Source: Sphingomonas sp. Leaf10 | GTDB taxonomy: Bacteria > Pseudomonadota > Alphaproteobacteria > Sphingomonadales > Sphingomonadaceae | Assembly: GCF_001421245.1 (NCBI RefSeq) | Contig: NZ_LMKE01000010.1 | Span: forward strand, 12,106 to 76,105 | DNA: 64,000 nt | Direction: 5' to 3' | Shown: positions 38,900 through 51,375 of the stretch, in pieces | Layout: every line of letters begins with the position of its first letter | Position numbering within the stretch: position 1 is the first letter of the stretch | The notes under the pieces: generated by a model | What the model saw: the letters and a program-made list of their open reading frames with translations, nothing else | Told to the model about the DNA's origin: nothing | Databases searched by the model: none | Position numbers and translations under genes: made by a program

Positions 38900-39562
38900 T
38901 CAATGGCTCGACAACGCCGCATCCCCGACGAACGGATTCGTCGCGCGTTCGTGGCCGAAGGTGCTGCCCGGACCATGGCCGGGTACGAACGCCACGTCGT
39001 CGCCCAGCGGCCATAGCTTGGTCACGACCGAATCGATCAGCGCCTGCGTATCCGAGAGCGGAAAGTCGGTGCGGCCGATCGATCCCTGGAACAGCACGTC
39101 GCCGACCAGTGCGAACTTGGCGTCTTCATGGTGGAAGATCACATGGCCCGGCGTATGGCCGGGGGTCTCGTACACGGCAAAGCTCGCCTCGCCGACCGTC
39201 ACCGTGTCGCCCTCGACCAGCCAGCGGTCGGGTTCGAACGGCACGCCGCGCAGGCCCCAGCGTTTGCCGTCCTCATCCAGCCGCGCGATCCAGAATCGGT
39301 CGGCCTCATGCGGTCCCTCGATCGGTACGCCCAGTTGTTCGGCCAGCGGCTTGGCCTCGCCGCAATGGTCGATATGGCCGTGGGTCAGCAGGATCTTTTC
39401 GATTCGCACGCCGTGCTGCTCGGCGGCGGCGATCAGGCGCGGAAGGTCGCCGCCGGGATCGACGAACGCGCCGCGCATCGTCTTTGTACACCACAGCAAC
39501 GTGCAATTCTGCTGGAGCGGGGTCACCGGAATGATCGCCGCGCGGATCGGGGATGGGGTCAT
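38900..39562 (-). CDS. MBL-fold metallo-hydrolase (glyoxalase II-like)
   Basis: A 220-residue metallo-beta-lactamase-fold protein. The binuclear metal motif THGHIDHCG (HxHxDH), the second His in ETPGHTPGHVIF, Asp in LVGDVLFQGSIGRTDF and His in VPGHGPGSTFG are all present. The order resembles glyoxalase II/YcbL-type hydrolases, which act on glutathione thioesters. The substrate is not determined. It is divergent from pabB. Confidence 0.9.
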   Translation of the reverse strand: MTPSPIRAAIIPVTPLQQNCTLLWCTKTMRGAFVDPGGDLPRLIAAAEQHGVRIEKILLTHGHIDHCGEAKPLAEQLGVPIEGPHEADRFWIARLDEDGKRWGLRGVPFEPDRWLVEGDTVTVGEASFAVYETPGHTPGHVIFHHEDAKFALVGDVLFQGSIGRTDFPLSDTQALIDSVVTKLWPLGDDVAFVPGHGPGSTFGHERATNPFVGDAALSSH

Positions 39563-39646
39563 GGCCGTGCCTTACCGCCGAAAGCCGTAACGACAAAGCG
39601 CGGTTCGGCGCTTGCTCCGCGCCTCGGCAAGCGGCAAGCGTGGGCG

Positions 39647-42645
<2,999 letters not shown>

Positions 42646-42715
42646 GTCTGTAGTATAAACGGACTATTAGGCCGTCCTCGTCTATTGCGGGACCGTTCGC
42701 GATAGTGAGGATGGT

Positions 42716-43840
42716 TTGCTCGATCTTTCCACGATGTACGTCCTGGTTGCGCTGGCATCGATCGTTGCCGGCGTCATCCATGTCGTGCCGTGGGCAACCG
42801 GGCGATTCGATTCATGGGCGGCATGGTGGGGGTTCGGGCATATCCTGCTCGGCATCACCGCCGGGGCCGCCGTGGTGCGCGAAATGGGCGGGGGCGACTA
42901 TATCGTCTGGTTGGGCAACCCGCTGGCGGTGGTCGCCTATGCCGCGATCTTCATTGGGCTGCGGACCTTCGCCTATCCGGACAGTAGCAACCGGCTGATC
43001 CTCGCCGCGGCGCTGGTCGCCGCGATCCCGTTGTTCTTTTCGGTCGATATCGCCGAACTCGGCTTCCGGGTCGGCTATCTCAGCAGCCTGCGGGCGCTGT
43101 TCGATCTGGCCATCACGCTGATCGCGATCCGGCTGGCGCGGCGCGAATCGCTGCATACCGCATGGATCGTCGTCGCGCTGTTCGCGCCGACCGTGCTGTT
43201 GTTCGTTGCGCGCGCCTTGTCGGCGTTCAACGGCGATATCGGCACCAGCCTGACCGGGCTGAAATACGGCTTGGCGGCGTGGCTGACGGTGCTGCCGATC
43301 TCGTTCATCCTGTTTCGCGGCGTGTCGCTGCTGACGATGGATGCCGAGCGCGGGCATCAGCTGCTCTCGGCGCTGCTGGAGCGCGATCCGCTGACCGACG
43401 CGCTCAACCGCGCCGGATTCGACCGGCGGCGGGCGACGTGGCGGGGGGAGGGCGCGGTGCTGATGATCGACCTCGACCAGTTCAAACCGCTCAACGATCG
43501 CTGCGGCCATGCCGCGGGCGATGCGGCGCTGGTCGCGCTGGTCCGCGCGACGTCGGCGGCGCTGCCCAACGGGGCATCGGTATTTCGCTGGGGTGGGGAC
43601 GAATTCGTCTGCGTCCTGCCCGGCGCATATCGGGCGGGGGCGGATGCCACCGCCGCCGCCATCGCGGTGCGCTATGCCGATGCGATGGCCGCGATCGCCC
43701 CGCCCGACCTGCCGGTCACGCTCAGCATCGGTCGCGCGACCGGCTCGCTCGACCGGATCGCCGACCTGATCGTCGAGGCCGACCTCGACATGTATGCCGT
43801 CAAGCAGCGCAACCGGGACGCAAGCCGCAGCATCGCATAG
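42716..43840 (+). CDS. membrane-bound GGDEF diguanylate cyclase
   Basis: A 374-residue protein with about seven N-terminal membrane helices (residues 1-205) and a C-terminal GGDEF domain with an intact active-site motif (FRWGGDEFVCVLPG). It should make cyclic di-GMP. No upstream I-site RxxD motif is obvious (AALPNGASVFRWGGDEF), so product inhibition may be absent. The start is uncertain: TTG at 42716 lies 5 nt after GAGG; ATG at 42734 would remove six residues. Confidence 0.88.
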   Translation: MLDLSTMYVLVALASIVAGVIHVVPWATGRFDSWAAWWGFGHILLGITAGAAVVREMGGGDYIVWLGNPLAVVAYAAIFIGLRTFAYPDSSNRLILAAALVAAIPLFFSVDIAELGFRVGYLSSLRALFDLAITLIAIRLARRESLHTAWIVVALFAPTVLLFVARALSAFNGDIGTSLTGLKYGLAAWLTVLPISFILFRGVSLLTMDAERGHQLLSALLERDPLTDALNRAGFDRRRATWRGEGAVLMIDLDQFKPLNDRCGHAAGDAALVALVRATSAALPNGASVFRWGGDEFVCVLPGAYRAGADATAAAIAVRYADAMAAIAPPDLPVTLSIGRATGSLDRIADLIVEADLDMYAVKQRNRDASRSIA

Positions 43841-44054
43841 GCAACGCAGCGTTGCCGAAACGGACCCCTCCGCACCCTTGATTTCGCACTCGCAACATGG
43901 TTGAGGCTGTGCAGGAGATGAACGGACGCGCCAGCGTCGGTTCACCGCCAGCAACTATATCTTGCCGCTGAACGAACGGGTCGTCCGCCGCGATGGCGAT
44001 CGACCCGCTGCCGTGCGCCATCCGGGCGTTCGGTCCGGCAAGAGGATGAGGCAG

Positions 44055-44201
44055 ATGACAAGCAAGCGCACCGGTTTCCTTCGCCATTTCATCAGCGGCT
44101 TCGCACTGGGCGCGGTCGCGCTCGTCGCGGTACAGGTCGCGGCGCCGAGCGATGCGAAGTCGGTCCGTTCCGCACCGGCGGTCGTCGAACGCATCGGTTG
44201 A
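44055..44201 (+). CDS. small single-span membrane protein
   Basis: A 48-residue protein, not recognised. AGAGG lies 9 nt before the ATG. It consists of a basic N-terminus (MTSKRTGFLRHF), one hydrophobic helix (ISGFALGAVALVAVQVA) and a short polar tail. An upstream in-frame ATG at 44046 would add three residues. It is transcribed towards msrA with 60 nt between them. Confidence 0.5.
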   Translation: MTSKRTGFLRHFISGFALGAVALVAVQVAAPSDAKSVRSAPAVVERIG

Positions 44202-44261
44202 TCTGGCGGGGCGCCCGGCCGCCCCCCATCTCCGGTCGGTTCGTCCGTCGAGGAACCGATC

Positions 44262-44918
44262 ATGAAGTCCCTGCTGCCCCTGTCGATCGTCGCGATCGGT
44301 ATCGCCGCCGCGCTGTCGATCCCGGCCGCCACCGCCGAACGCGCGGTGCCGGTCCCTTTCATCGCCACTGATGCGCCGCCGACCCCCGGTCTGGCCACCG
44401 CCGTGCTGGCGGGCGGCTGTTTCTGGGGCATGGAGGCGGTGTTCGAACGGGTGAAGGGCGTGCAATCGGTCGTCAGCGGCTATGCCGGCGGCACCCGCGC
44501 CACCGCGACCTACGACCAGGTATCGACCGAACGCACCGGCCATGCCGAGGCGATCCGGATTACCTACGACCCGCGCGTCGTCAGCTATGGCACGTTGCTG
44601 CGGCTCTATTTCTCGGTCGCGCACGATCCGACGCAGGTCGACGGGCAATATCCCGATCGCGGCCCCAGCTATCGCTCGGCGATCTTTCCGCAGACCCCGG
44701 CACAGGCGACGGTCGCGCGACGCTATATCGCGCAACTGACGCAGGCGAAGGCGTTTCCGAAACCGATCGCCACGAAGGTCGAAACCGGCGCCTTCTACCC
44801 GGCCGAAGCCTATCATCAGGACTTCGCCCGGCGGAACCCGACACACCCCTACATCGTGCGCTGGGACAAGCCGAAGGTCGCTGTGGCGCGGGCGGCGTAT
44901 CCGGGGTTGGTTGGGTAG
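44262..44918 (+). CDS. msrA: peptide-methionine (S)-S-oxide reductase, exported
   Basis: A 218-residue repair enzyme reducing methionine-S-sulfoxide. The catalytic GGCFWGMEAVFERVKGV with the nucleophilic Cys is intact, as are GYAGGTRATATYDQVSTERTGHAEA and DRGPSYRSAIF. The N-terminal 26 residues form a signal peptide (SIVAIGIAAALSIPAATA), so this MsrA should work in the periplasm. Resolving cysteines found at the C-terminus of some MsrA are absent. Confidence 0.93.
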   Translation: MKSLLPLSIVAIGIAAALSIPAATAERAVPVPFIATDAPPTPGLATAVLAGGCFWGMEAVFERVKGVQSVVSGYAGGTRATATYDQVSTERTGHAEAIRITYDPRVVSYGTLLRLYFSVAHDPTQVDGQYPDRGPSYRSAIFPQTPAQATVARRYIAQLTQAKAFPKPIATKVETGAFYPAEAYHQDFARRNPTHPYIVRWDKPKVAVARAAYPGLVG

Positions 44919-44931
44919 AAGAAGATTCGGT

Positions 44932-45083
44932 TTCACGCGGAGGCGCGGAGACGCGGAGGAGGTGCGTTCGCTGCAACCGGATCGCGCAGCGATCGATCCC
45001 TCCGCTTCCTGTTAGGAGGATGGGGGGTTCCGCTGACGCGGAACGGCCGGGAGCCGAAACCTCGCTCCGCGCCTCCGCTTGAA
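44932..45083. repeat. inverted-repeat element with cacgcggaggcgcggag ends
   Basis: Left end 44932-44950 and right end 45065-45083 are complementary at 18 of 19 positions, enclosing about 114 bp with inner hairpins. It lies between convergent msrA and the DUF1489 gene. Confidence 0.75.
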
Positions 45084-45094
45084 AACGACCTTCT

Positions 45095-45523
45095 TTACAG
45101 CAACCCCAGCGCCATCAACTCGCCGATCAGGCGCGGCGGCAGTTCGTCCGCGCCAGTGCCCTCTCCACCCAGATCGGCGGGCGCATCGGCCTCCTCCAGA
45201 TAGCGCCAGCCCTGATGCGCGCGCTTCGGGCGACCCTCGACCAGCACCAGCTTCGGCCCGAGATGGATCGCGACGCGACCACCCTCCGCCTCGCCGAACC
45301 CCAGGATCGGGGAGCGCGCGACGAGGCGATGCTTCAGGATCCAGAACAGCGATCCGCCCTCGATCTCGGCGGCGCGCTTGGGCAGATAGCGGGTGGTCAG
45401 CGCCCCGCCCTCGGCATGGCGCAACGCCAGCCGGTCGGCGAGTTGTTCGACCGATTCGATGGCGAAGGCGACTTTGGTCAGATGCAGCGGCACGCGACCC
45501 AGATGGGAAGCGCGTGCGTGCAC
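45095..45523 (-). CDS. DUF1489 family protein
   Basis: A 142-residue soluble protein of the alphaproteobacterial DUF1489 family: LHLTKVAFAIESVEQLADR, TTRYLPKRAAEI, GSLFWILKHRLVARSPILGF and GRPKRAHQGWRYLEEADAP. The function is unknown. It lies 15 nt after mgtE and is probably co-transcribed. Confidence 0.9.
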   Translation of the reverse strand: MHARASHLGRVPLHLTKVAFAIESVEQLADRLALRHAEGGALTTRYLPKRAAEIEGGSLFWILKHRLVARSPILGFGEAEGGRVAIHLGPKLVLVEGRPKRAHQGWRYLEEADAPADLGGEGTGADELPPRLIGELMALGLL

Positions 45524-45538
45524 CTCAACCGCCCAATC

Positions 45539-46930
45539 TCAGCCAGTAAGTCCGCTCACGGTCGCAAGCCCCAGGAAAACCAGGAAGCCCATCGAATCGG
45601 TGGTCATCGTCACGAAGATCGACGACGCGACCGCCGGGTCGGCATTGAACCGGTCGAGCGTCAGCGGCACGAACACCCCGGCGAAACCAGCGATGACGAC
45701 GTTGAGCAGCATCGCCGTGCCGATGACGGCACCCAGCCCCGGATTGGCGAACCACAGCGTCACGCCGATGCCGATCAGCGCGGCGACCGTCGCACCGTTC
45801 ATCAGCGCGATCACCATCTCGCGGCGGATCGCGCGCAACGTGTTCGACTGGGTCAGCTGATTGGTGGCGAGCGCGCGGACGGTGACCGCCATCGTCTGTG
45901 TCCCCGCATTGCCGCCAAGGCCGGCGACGATCGGCATCAGCGCGGCCAGCGTCACCATCTTGTCGATCGTCGCGCCGAACGCGCCGATGATCGTCGCCGG
46001 CAGCAAGGCGGTGATGAGGTTGGTGATGAGCCAGCGCACCCGCGCCTTGTACGAATCGCGGATCGGTTCGTTGATGTCGCCTTCGCCCGCACCCGAGAGC
46101 AGCAGCGCGTCCTCGCCCGCCTCCGCCTGGATGATGTGGACGACGTCGTCGACGGTAATCATGCCGACCAGCCGCCCGCTGCCGTCGACGACCGCGGCGG
46201 AGATCAGCGCGTATTTCTGGAAACGGAGCGCGACTTCTTCCTGGTCCATGTCGACCGGGATCAACGTCTGTTCGCGCGCCATCACGTCGCCGATCGCGAC
46301 GTCGCGCGGCGTGCGGAGGATCCATGACAACTGGCAGGTGCCGATCGGCTTGTGCGCCGGATCGACCACGAAGATTTCCCAGAAATCGGTGGTCAATACT
46401 TCGTCGGCGCGCAGGTAATCGAGCGCGTCGCCGACGGTCCAGTGTTCGGGCACCGCGACCAGCTCACGCTGCATCAGGCGGCCGGCGGATTCCTCCGGGT
46501 AGGACAGCGCCTCCTCGATCGCGGCACGATCGTCGGGGTCGAGCGCGCGGAGCACTGCGCGCTGCTCGGCGTCGTCGAGATCCTCGATGATCGCGACCGC
46601 GTCGTCGGTGTCGAGTTGTGCCGCCAGATCGGCGACCTGCGTCGCGGTCAGCGCGTCGATGACGGCGTCGCGCACCCAGTCGTTCATTTCGGCGAGCACG
46701 TCGCCGTTCAGCCGTTCGGCGATCGCCGCCGCCAGTGCCGCGCGCTGTTCGCCCGGCACCAGTTCGAACAGGTCGGCAAGGTCGGCGGGGTGGAGCGGCT
46801 CGACCAGCTCGCGCGCAGCTTCGTCATCGCCGCGATCGACCGCTTCGCAAACGGCGCGGACGAATTCGGGCTTCAGCCGGTCATCCTCGTCCAGTTCGCT
46901 GGTCGTGTCGGGAAGGTCGAGTTCGGTCAT
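45539..46930 (-). CDS. mgtE: magnesium transporter MgtE
   Basis: A 463-residue Mg2+ channel with an N-terminal superhelical domain (about residues 30-150), two CBS domains (ending near MITVDDVVHIIQAE) that sense Mg2+, and five C-terminal membrane helices with the pore region GLGGNAGTQTMAVTVRAL. All three parts are present, so it should be gated by Mg2+ in the usual way. The ATG at 46930 gives the family N-terminus MTELDLPD. Confidence 0.95.
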   Translation of the reverse strand: MTELDLPDTTSELDEDDRLKPEFVRAVCEAVDRGDDEAARELVEPLHPADLADLFELVPGEQRAALAAAIAERLNGDVLAEMNDWVRDAVIDALTATQVADLAAQLDTDDAVAIIEDLDDAEQRAVLRALDPDDRAAIEEALSYPEESAGRLMQRELVAVPEHWTVGDALDYLRADEVLTTDFWEIFVVDPAHKPIGTCQLSWILRTPRDVAIGDVMAREQTLIPVDMDQEEVALRFQKYALISAAVVDGSGRLVGMITVDDVVHIIQAEAGEDALLLSGAGEGDINEPIRDSYKARVRWLITNLITALLPATIIGAFGATIDKMVTLAALMPIVAGLGGNAGTQTMAVTVRALATNQLTQSNTLRAIRREMVIALMNGATVAALIGIGVTLWFANPGLGAVIGTAMLLNVVIAGFAGVFVPLTLDRFNADPAVASSIFVTMTTDSMGFLVFLGLATVSGLTG

Positions 46931-47054
46931 GGGTGCAACCCTCCTGCCACGTGCGTCGCAACGCTGTAGCCATGCTGCACCGCCGTGCAAACCCTGTGCG
47001 GTTGCCAGTGCCCCTTCGGCACCCTAGCTAGGCGCGACTTTCAAGGAGCTTCCA

Positions 47055-47516
47055 ATGGCCGATACCCCCAGCACGCTCGTGATGACGCTCGATACGGGCG
47101 AAGTGCGCATCAAGCTGCGCCCCGATCTGGCGCCGAACCATGTCGAACGCATCGTCAAGCTCGCCGATTCGGGCTTTTATGATGGCGTGGTGTTCCACCG
47201 CGTGATCGACGGCTTCATGGCGCAGGGTGGCGACGGCGGTCGCGGCGACGGCACCGGCGGGTCGAAGGAGCCGAACCTGAAGCAGGAGTTCAACGCCGAA
47301 CCGCATGTGCGTGGCGTGTGTTCGATGGCGCGGACGATGGACCCGAACTCGGCCAACAGCCAGTTCTTCATTTGCCTCGACGATGCGACCTTCCTCGACC
47401 GGCAGTACACGGTTTGGGGCGTGGTCGAGAGCGGCATGGACGCGGTCGACGCGCTGCCCAAGGGCGAACCGCCGCGCAATCCGGGTAAGATCGTGACGGC
47501 GCGCAGCGAGGCGTAA
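47055..47516 (+). CDS. peptidyl-prolyl cis-trans isomerase (cyclophilin)
   Basis: A 153-residue cytoplasmic cyclophilin, accelerating proline isomerisation in folding. It has FYDGVVFHRVIDGFMAQGGD (catalytic Arg), the segment GVCSMARTMDPNSANSQFFI and the late YTVWGVVESGMD. No signal peptide, so cytoplasmic. AAGGAGCT lies 4 nt upstream of the ATG. Confidence 0.95.
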   Translation: MADTPSTLVMTLDTGEVRIKLRPDLAPNHVERIVKLADSGFYDGVVFHRVIDGFMAQGGDGGRGDGTGGSKEPNLKQEFNAEPHVRGVCSMARTMDPNSANSQFFICLDDATFLDRQYTVWGVVESGMDAVDALPKGEPPRNPGKIVTARSEA

Positions 47517-47524
47517 GTCCTATT

Positions 47525-47620
47525 CGTCATTCCCGCGTAGGCGGGAATCCATAGGCGCTGACGTTCCGGCTCGATCGCAAAAGTCAGCGGTTATGGACCC
47601 CCGCCTTCGCGGGGGTGACG
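47525..47620. repeat. palindromic repeat, CGTCAT family
   Basis: Left arm cgtcattcccgcgtaggcgg (47525-47552) and right arm ending cgcgggggtgacg (47592-47620). The loop pairs as cgctgac/gtcagcg, giving a longer internal fold. Confidence 0.85.
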
Positions 47621-47636
47621 ATTGCGAACGACCTCT

Positions 47637-47733
47637 CGTCATCCCGGCGTAGGCCGGGATCCATGGATTGGGGGCGGTTGCGATCGATCGACAACACCCG
47701 ACACAATGGATTCCGGCTTTCGCCCGAATGACG
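47637..47733. repeat. palindromic repeat, CGTCAT family, tandem copy
   Basis: A second copy, 16 nt after the first: left arm cgtcatcccggcgtaggccg (47637-47664) and right arm ending tttcgcccgaatgacg (47705-47733). The right arm is more diverged. Together the pair fills the space between the cyclophilin gene and the LysR gene. Confidence 0.82.
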
Positions 47734-47757
47734 TCGTGGGTGAGGGTGCGTTGCGCC

Positions 47758-48645
47758 CTATTCCGCCGGCGCGTTCAGCGCCTGCACCAGCCAGTCATGG
47801 AACAGCTTCACCGGCCGCTGCTGCAACATGCGCGGGCGGCAGACGAACCAGTGGCTGTAGGTCGAATCGACCGCCCGATCGAACAGCGGCACCAGCCGGT
47901 CGTCGCGCGCCGTTTCGAAATGCGATTCGAGCATGAAGGCGACGCCCAGCCCCTGCGCCGCCGCCTCCAGCATCAGCGTTCCCGAATCGAACCGGTCGAT
48001 CGCCGCCGGCTCCAGATCGGGCAGGCCGGCGGCATGCATCCAGTCGGCAAAGGTATCGGGCATGTCGCGGTGGATCAGCGCGGTATGCTGTGCCAGCTGC
48101 GCCGGATCGGTGATCGGCGACCGCTCGATCAGCGCGCGTCCGGCAATCGCATAGACGCGATTGCGGTCGAGCCGCCGCGCATAGAGCGCCGGGTCGATCG
48201 CATGGTCGAGCACGATCGCGACGTCGATCCCTTCGCCCAGCCGCCCGAGGCCGTGATGCGCGGTGTCGAAATCGAGATGCAGTTCGGGATGCTTGTCCTT
48301 CAAATCCCCCATGCGCGGCATCAACCGCTGGATGGCGAACAGCGGCAGCACGCCCAACCGCAACCGCAGCACCTCGACCGCGCCCGACATCTGCTCGACC
48401 GCATCGGACAACGTGTCGAGCGCGCCCGACAGCAGCGCCAGCAGCCGTTCGCCATCGGCATTCAGCCGCAGCGCCTGATGCCGGCGTTCGAACAGCGGCT
48501 TGCCGATGAAGCGCTCCATCGCCTGCACCCGCCGGCTGAGCGCGGGTGAGGACAAGGCGAGTTCGTCGGCGGCGAGCTTGACCGATCCCAGCCGCGCGAC
48601 GTGCACGAACGCTTCGATGGCGGTGAGTGGGGGAAGGCGACGCAT
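47758..48645 (-). CDS. LysR family transcriptional regulator
   Basis: A 295-residue regulator of the GcvA-like subgroup. The helix-turn-helix lies in LTAIEAFVHVARLGSVKLAADELALSSPALSRRVQAMERFIGKPLF. The effector domain follows from about residue 90. It is divergent from the CDC48-type gene, and LTTR boxes lie between them; whether it controls that gene is not known. Confidence 0.9.
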   Translation of the reverse strand: MRRLPPLTAIEAFVHVARLGSVKLAADELALSSPALSRRVQAMERFIGKPLFERRHQALRLNADGERLLALLSGALDTLSDAVEQMSGAVEVLRLRLGVLPLFAIQRLMPRMGDLKDKHPELHLDFDTAHHGLGRLGEGIDVAIVLDHAIDPALYARRLDRNRVYAIAGRALIERSPITDPAQLAQHTALIHRDMPDTFADWMHAAGLPDLEPAAIDRFDSGTLMLEAAAQGLGVAFMLESHFETARDDRLVPLFDRAVDSTYSHWFVCRPRMLQQRPVKLFHDWLVQALNAPAE

Positions 48646-48700
48646 CCGTGTCCCTGATATTTGGTTGCGGTGCGGTACACGCTGCACTGCGATCGTCTCC

Positions 48701-48778
48701 GTTGCAACCACCGGCACGATTAACCATTGCAGTTTTTGCAATATCGGTTGCCGCGTTCGCACTTGCAACAAACCGTGC
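48701..48778. promoter_or_regulatory. cluster of TTGCA dyads, possible LysR operators
   Basis: GTTGCAAC (48701-48708), TTGCA-N5-TGCAA (48727-48741, containing a T-N11-A box at 48728-48740) and TTGCAA (48773-48778) lie in the divergent LysR/CDC48 intergenic region. T-N11-A dyads are the usual LysR-type binding sites. Confidence 0.45.
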
Positions 48779-48829
48779 CGCACTGCACATAGAGCAGGCC
48801 TTTCAGGCATCCTCTCCTAAAAACTTTCC

Positions 48830-48859
48830 GGCCGGTCCTTTGCGATCGGCCTTTTTTTT
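48830..48859 (+). terminator. orphan Rho-independent terminator upstream of the CDC48-like gene
   Basis: GGCCG (48830-48834) pairs with CGGCC (48847-48851), extended by three weaker pairs, and is followed by eight T residues. No plus-strand gene lies upstream within the 180 nt that separate it from the LysR start, so it ends either a small RNA or an attenuated leader of the ATPase gene. Confidence 0.6.
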
Positions 48860-48927
48860 CGCCTTGTTGCGGCCGACCTCCCGCCTATCTTCGCCTTTCC
48901 AATCGTTCCATCAGGACGGGATAGTGC

Positions 48928-51216
48928 ATGGCGGACAGCGAAACAGGCGGACGACGGTTGCAGGTGGCGAATGCGCGGCCCGAGGATAGCGGGCGCGGCA
49001 TTGCCCATCTCCCGCGATCGGTCATGGCGCTGCTCGGCATCAACGAGGGCGATGTGGTCGAGATCGTCGGCAAGAAGACGACGCCGGCGCGTGCCATCGC
49101 GCCCTATCCGGAGGACGAGGGTCTCGACATCGTTCGCATCGACGGGTTGCAGCGCGCAAATGCCGGCGTCGGTTCGGGCGATCAGGTCGAAGTGCGCAAG
49201 GCCGAATCGCGTCCCGCCACCCGGGTTGTTTTTGCGCCCGCCCAGCAGAATTTGCGGCTGCAAGGGTCGTCGAACGCGCTCAAGCGCACCTTTTTCGGGC
49301 GGCCGCTGTGTCAGGGCGATATCGTCGCCACCACCGGTCACCAGCGCGTCGACAATCTGTCGCCCAACGTTCGCCGCTATGTGAATGCGCCGGCCTTCTC
49401 GCTGCAGGAAATCCGCCTGTTGGTCGTCTCGGCGACGCCCAAGGGGGTGGTGCATATCGACGAATCGACCGAGATCGAGCTGCGGTCGGAATATGAGGAG
49501 CCGCGCGAGACGCGCCGCGCCGACGTCACCTATGACGATATCGGCGGCATGGGCCAGACGATCGACCAGTTGCGCGAGATGGTCGAACTGCCGCTGCGCT
49601 ATCCCGAACTGTTCCAGCGCCTCGGCGTCGATCCTCCCAAGGGGGTGTTGCTGCACGGGCCGCCCGGCACCGGCAAGACCCGGCTCGCGCGCGCCGTCGC
49701 CAATGAATCCGACGCCGAATTCTTCCTGATCAACGGTCCCGAGATCATGGGATCGGCCTATGGCGAATCCGAAAAGCGGCTACGCGAGGTGTTCGAGGAA
49801 GCGACCAAGGCATCGCCGTCGATCGTGTTCATCGACGAGATCGATTCGATCGCGCCCAAGCGGGGCCAGGTATCGGGCGAGGCGGAGAAGCGGCTGGTTG
49901 CGCAGTTGCTGACGCTGATGGACGGGCTGGAGTCCCGCGCCAACATCGTCGTCATCGCTGCGACCAACCGACCCGAGGCGATCGACGAGGCGCTGCGCCG
50001 GCCCGGCCGGTTCGATCGTGAGATCGTGGTCGGCGTGCCCGACGAGCGCGGGCGACGTGAGATTCTCGGCATTCACACGCGCGGCATGCCGCTGGCCGAC
50101 AATGTCGAGCTGGGTGAGCTGTCGCGCACCACCTATGGCTTTGTCGGCGCCGACCTCGCTGCGCTGACCCGCGAGGCAGCGATCGAAGCGGTGCGGCGGA
50201 TCATGCCGCGCATCGACCTGTCCGAAGGGACGATCCCGCAGGATGTGCTCGACAGCCTGTCGGTCACCCGCGACGATTTCGTCGAGGCGCTGAAGCGGGT
50301 GCAGCCAAGCGCGATGCGCGAGGTGATGGTGCAGGCACCGACCGTCCGCTGGGACGATGTCGGCGGCTTGGACGATGCGCAGATGAAGCTGAAGGAAGGG
50401 GTCGAACTGCCGCTGAAGTCGCCGGACTCCTTCCGTCGCCTTGGCATCCGGCCGGCCAAGGGCTTCCTGCTCTATGGTCCGCCCGGCACCGGCAAGACGC
50501 TGTTGGCAAAGGCGGTGGCGCGCGAGGCGGAGGCGAATTTCATCGCCACCAAATCGAGCGACCTGCTGTCGAAATGGTATGGCGAGAGCGAGCAGCAGAT
50601 CGCCCGCCTGTTCGCCCGCGCGCGACAGGTGGCACCGACGGTCATCTTCATCGACGAACTCGATTCGCTGGTGCCCGCCCGCGGCGGTGGCCTCGGCGAG
50701 CCGCAAGTGACCGAGCGGGTCGTGAACACGATCCTCGCCGAGATGGACGGGCTGGAGGAATTGCAGTCGGTCGTCGTGATCGGTGCGACCAACCGGCCGA
50801 ACATGGTCGATCCGGCGCTGCTGCGTCCCGGCCGGTTCGACGAGTTGATTTATGTCGGTGTGCCCGACCGGGCGGGGCGCGCGCGCATCCTGGGGATCCA
50901 GACACAGAAGATGCCGCTGGCCGAGGACGTCGATCTGGACGTGGTCGCCGGCCGGACCGAACGCTTCACCGGGGCCGATCTGGAGGATGTGGTCCGCCGC
51001 GCCGGGCTGTTCGCGCTACGCGAGTCGCTGGAAACGCGCGCGGTGACGATGGCACATTTCGACGCGGCGCTGGGCGAATCGCGCGCCTCGGTGACGCCCG
51101 AGATGGAGGAGGAATATCGCGCCATGTCGTCGCGGCTGAAACAGGATGCGCTGTCGATCCAGCCACTTGGCTTCATCGCGCCGGGTATGGTCGAGGGGCG
51201 GGGGCCGAAGGGATAG
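48928..51216 (+). CDS. CDC48/VAT-type tandem AAA ATPase
   Basis: A 762-residue hexameric unfoldase-like ATPase, resembling archaeal VAT and eukaryotic p97. The N domain (about residues 1-185; double-psi barrel start [17 protein letters not shown]) is followed by two AAA modules. D1 has [15 protein letters not shown] and [14 protein letters not shown]2 has [15 protein letters not shown] and [13 protein letters not shown]. Arginine fingers lie in RRPGRFDRE and LRPGRFDEL. The C-terminal tail is short. It is an unusual architecture for bacteria, although found in some alphaproteobacteria and actinobacteria; the cellular role there is not established. The ribosome-binding site is weak (CAGGACGGGATA). 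Confidence 0.93.
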   Translation: MADSETGGRRLQVANARPEDSGRGIAHLPRSVMALLGINEGDVVEIVGKKTTPARAIAPYPEDEGLDIVRIDGLQRANAGVGSGDQVEVRKAESRPATRVVFAPAQQNLRLQGSSNALKRTFFGRPLCQGDIVATTGHQRVDNLSPNVRRYVNAPAFSLQEIRLLVVSATPKGVVHIDESTEIELRSEYEEPRETRRADVTYDDIGGMGQTIDQLREMVELPLRYPELFQRLGVDPPKGVLLHGPPGTGKTRLARAVANESDAEFFLINGPEIMGSAYGESEKRLREVFEEATKASPSIVFIDEIDSIAPKRGQVSGEAEKRLVAQLLTLMDGLESRANIVVIAATNRPEAIDEALRRPGRFDREIVVGVPDERGRREILGIHTRGMPLADNVELGELSRTTYGFVGADLAALTREAAIEAVRRIMPRIDLSEGTIPQDVLDSLSVTRDDFVEALKRVQPSAMREVMVQAPTVRWDDVGGLDDAQMKLKEGVELPLKSPDSFRRLGIRPAKGFLLYGPPGTGKTLLAKAVAREAEANFIATKSSDLLSKWYGESEQQIARLFARARQVAPTVIFIDELDSLVPARGGGLGEPQVTERVVNTILAEMDGLEELQSVVVIGATNRPNMVDPALLRPGRFDELIYVGVPDRAGRARILGIQTQKMPLAEDVDLDVVAGRTERFTGADLEDVVRRAGLFALRESLETRAVTMAHFDAALGESRASVTPEMEEEYRAMSSRLKQDALSIQPLGFIAPGMVEGRGPKG

Positions 51217-51375
51217 CGGTCGGCGAGCCGTCTTGCCGGTGGCGGGACGGCACCGAAATCGAACACCGTGCGGCGGACAGAAGCGCCGGAGCGAAACCGA
51301 TATGCTTGCAAGTTCGTTTCGCTTTTGCGACGACGCGATGACCATGGCCGCCCGGCCATCCGTTCGAGGATTTCC

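Noticed and set aside
43841-43855. GCAACG-CAG-CGTTGC hairpin as terminator of the GGDEF gene
   Set aside because: The stem is short and no T-run follows, so it was not listed as a terminator.
47525-47733. Tandem palindromes as a CRISPR array
   Set aside because: Only two units, about 96 bp each, with no short identical repeats or unique spacers.
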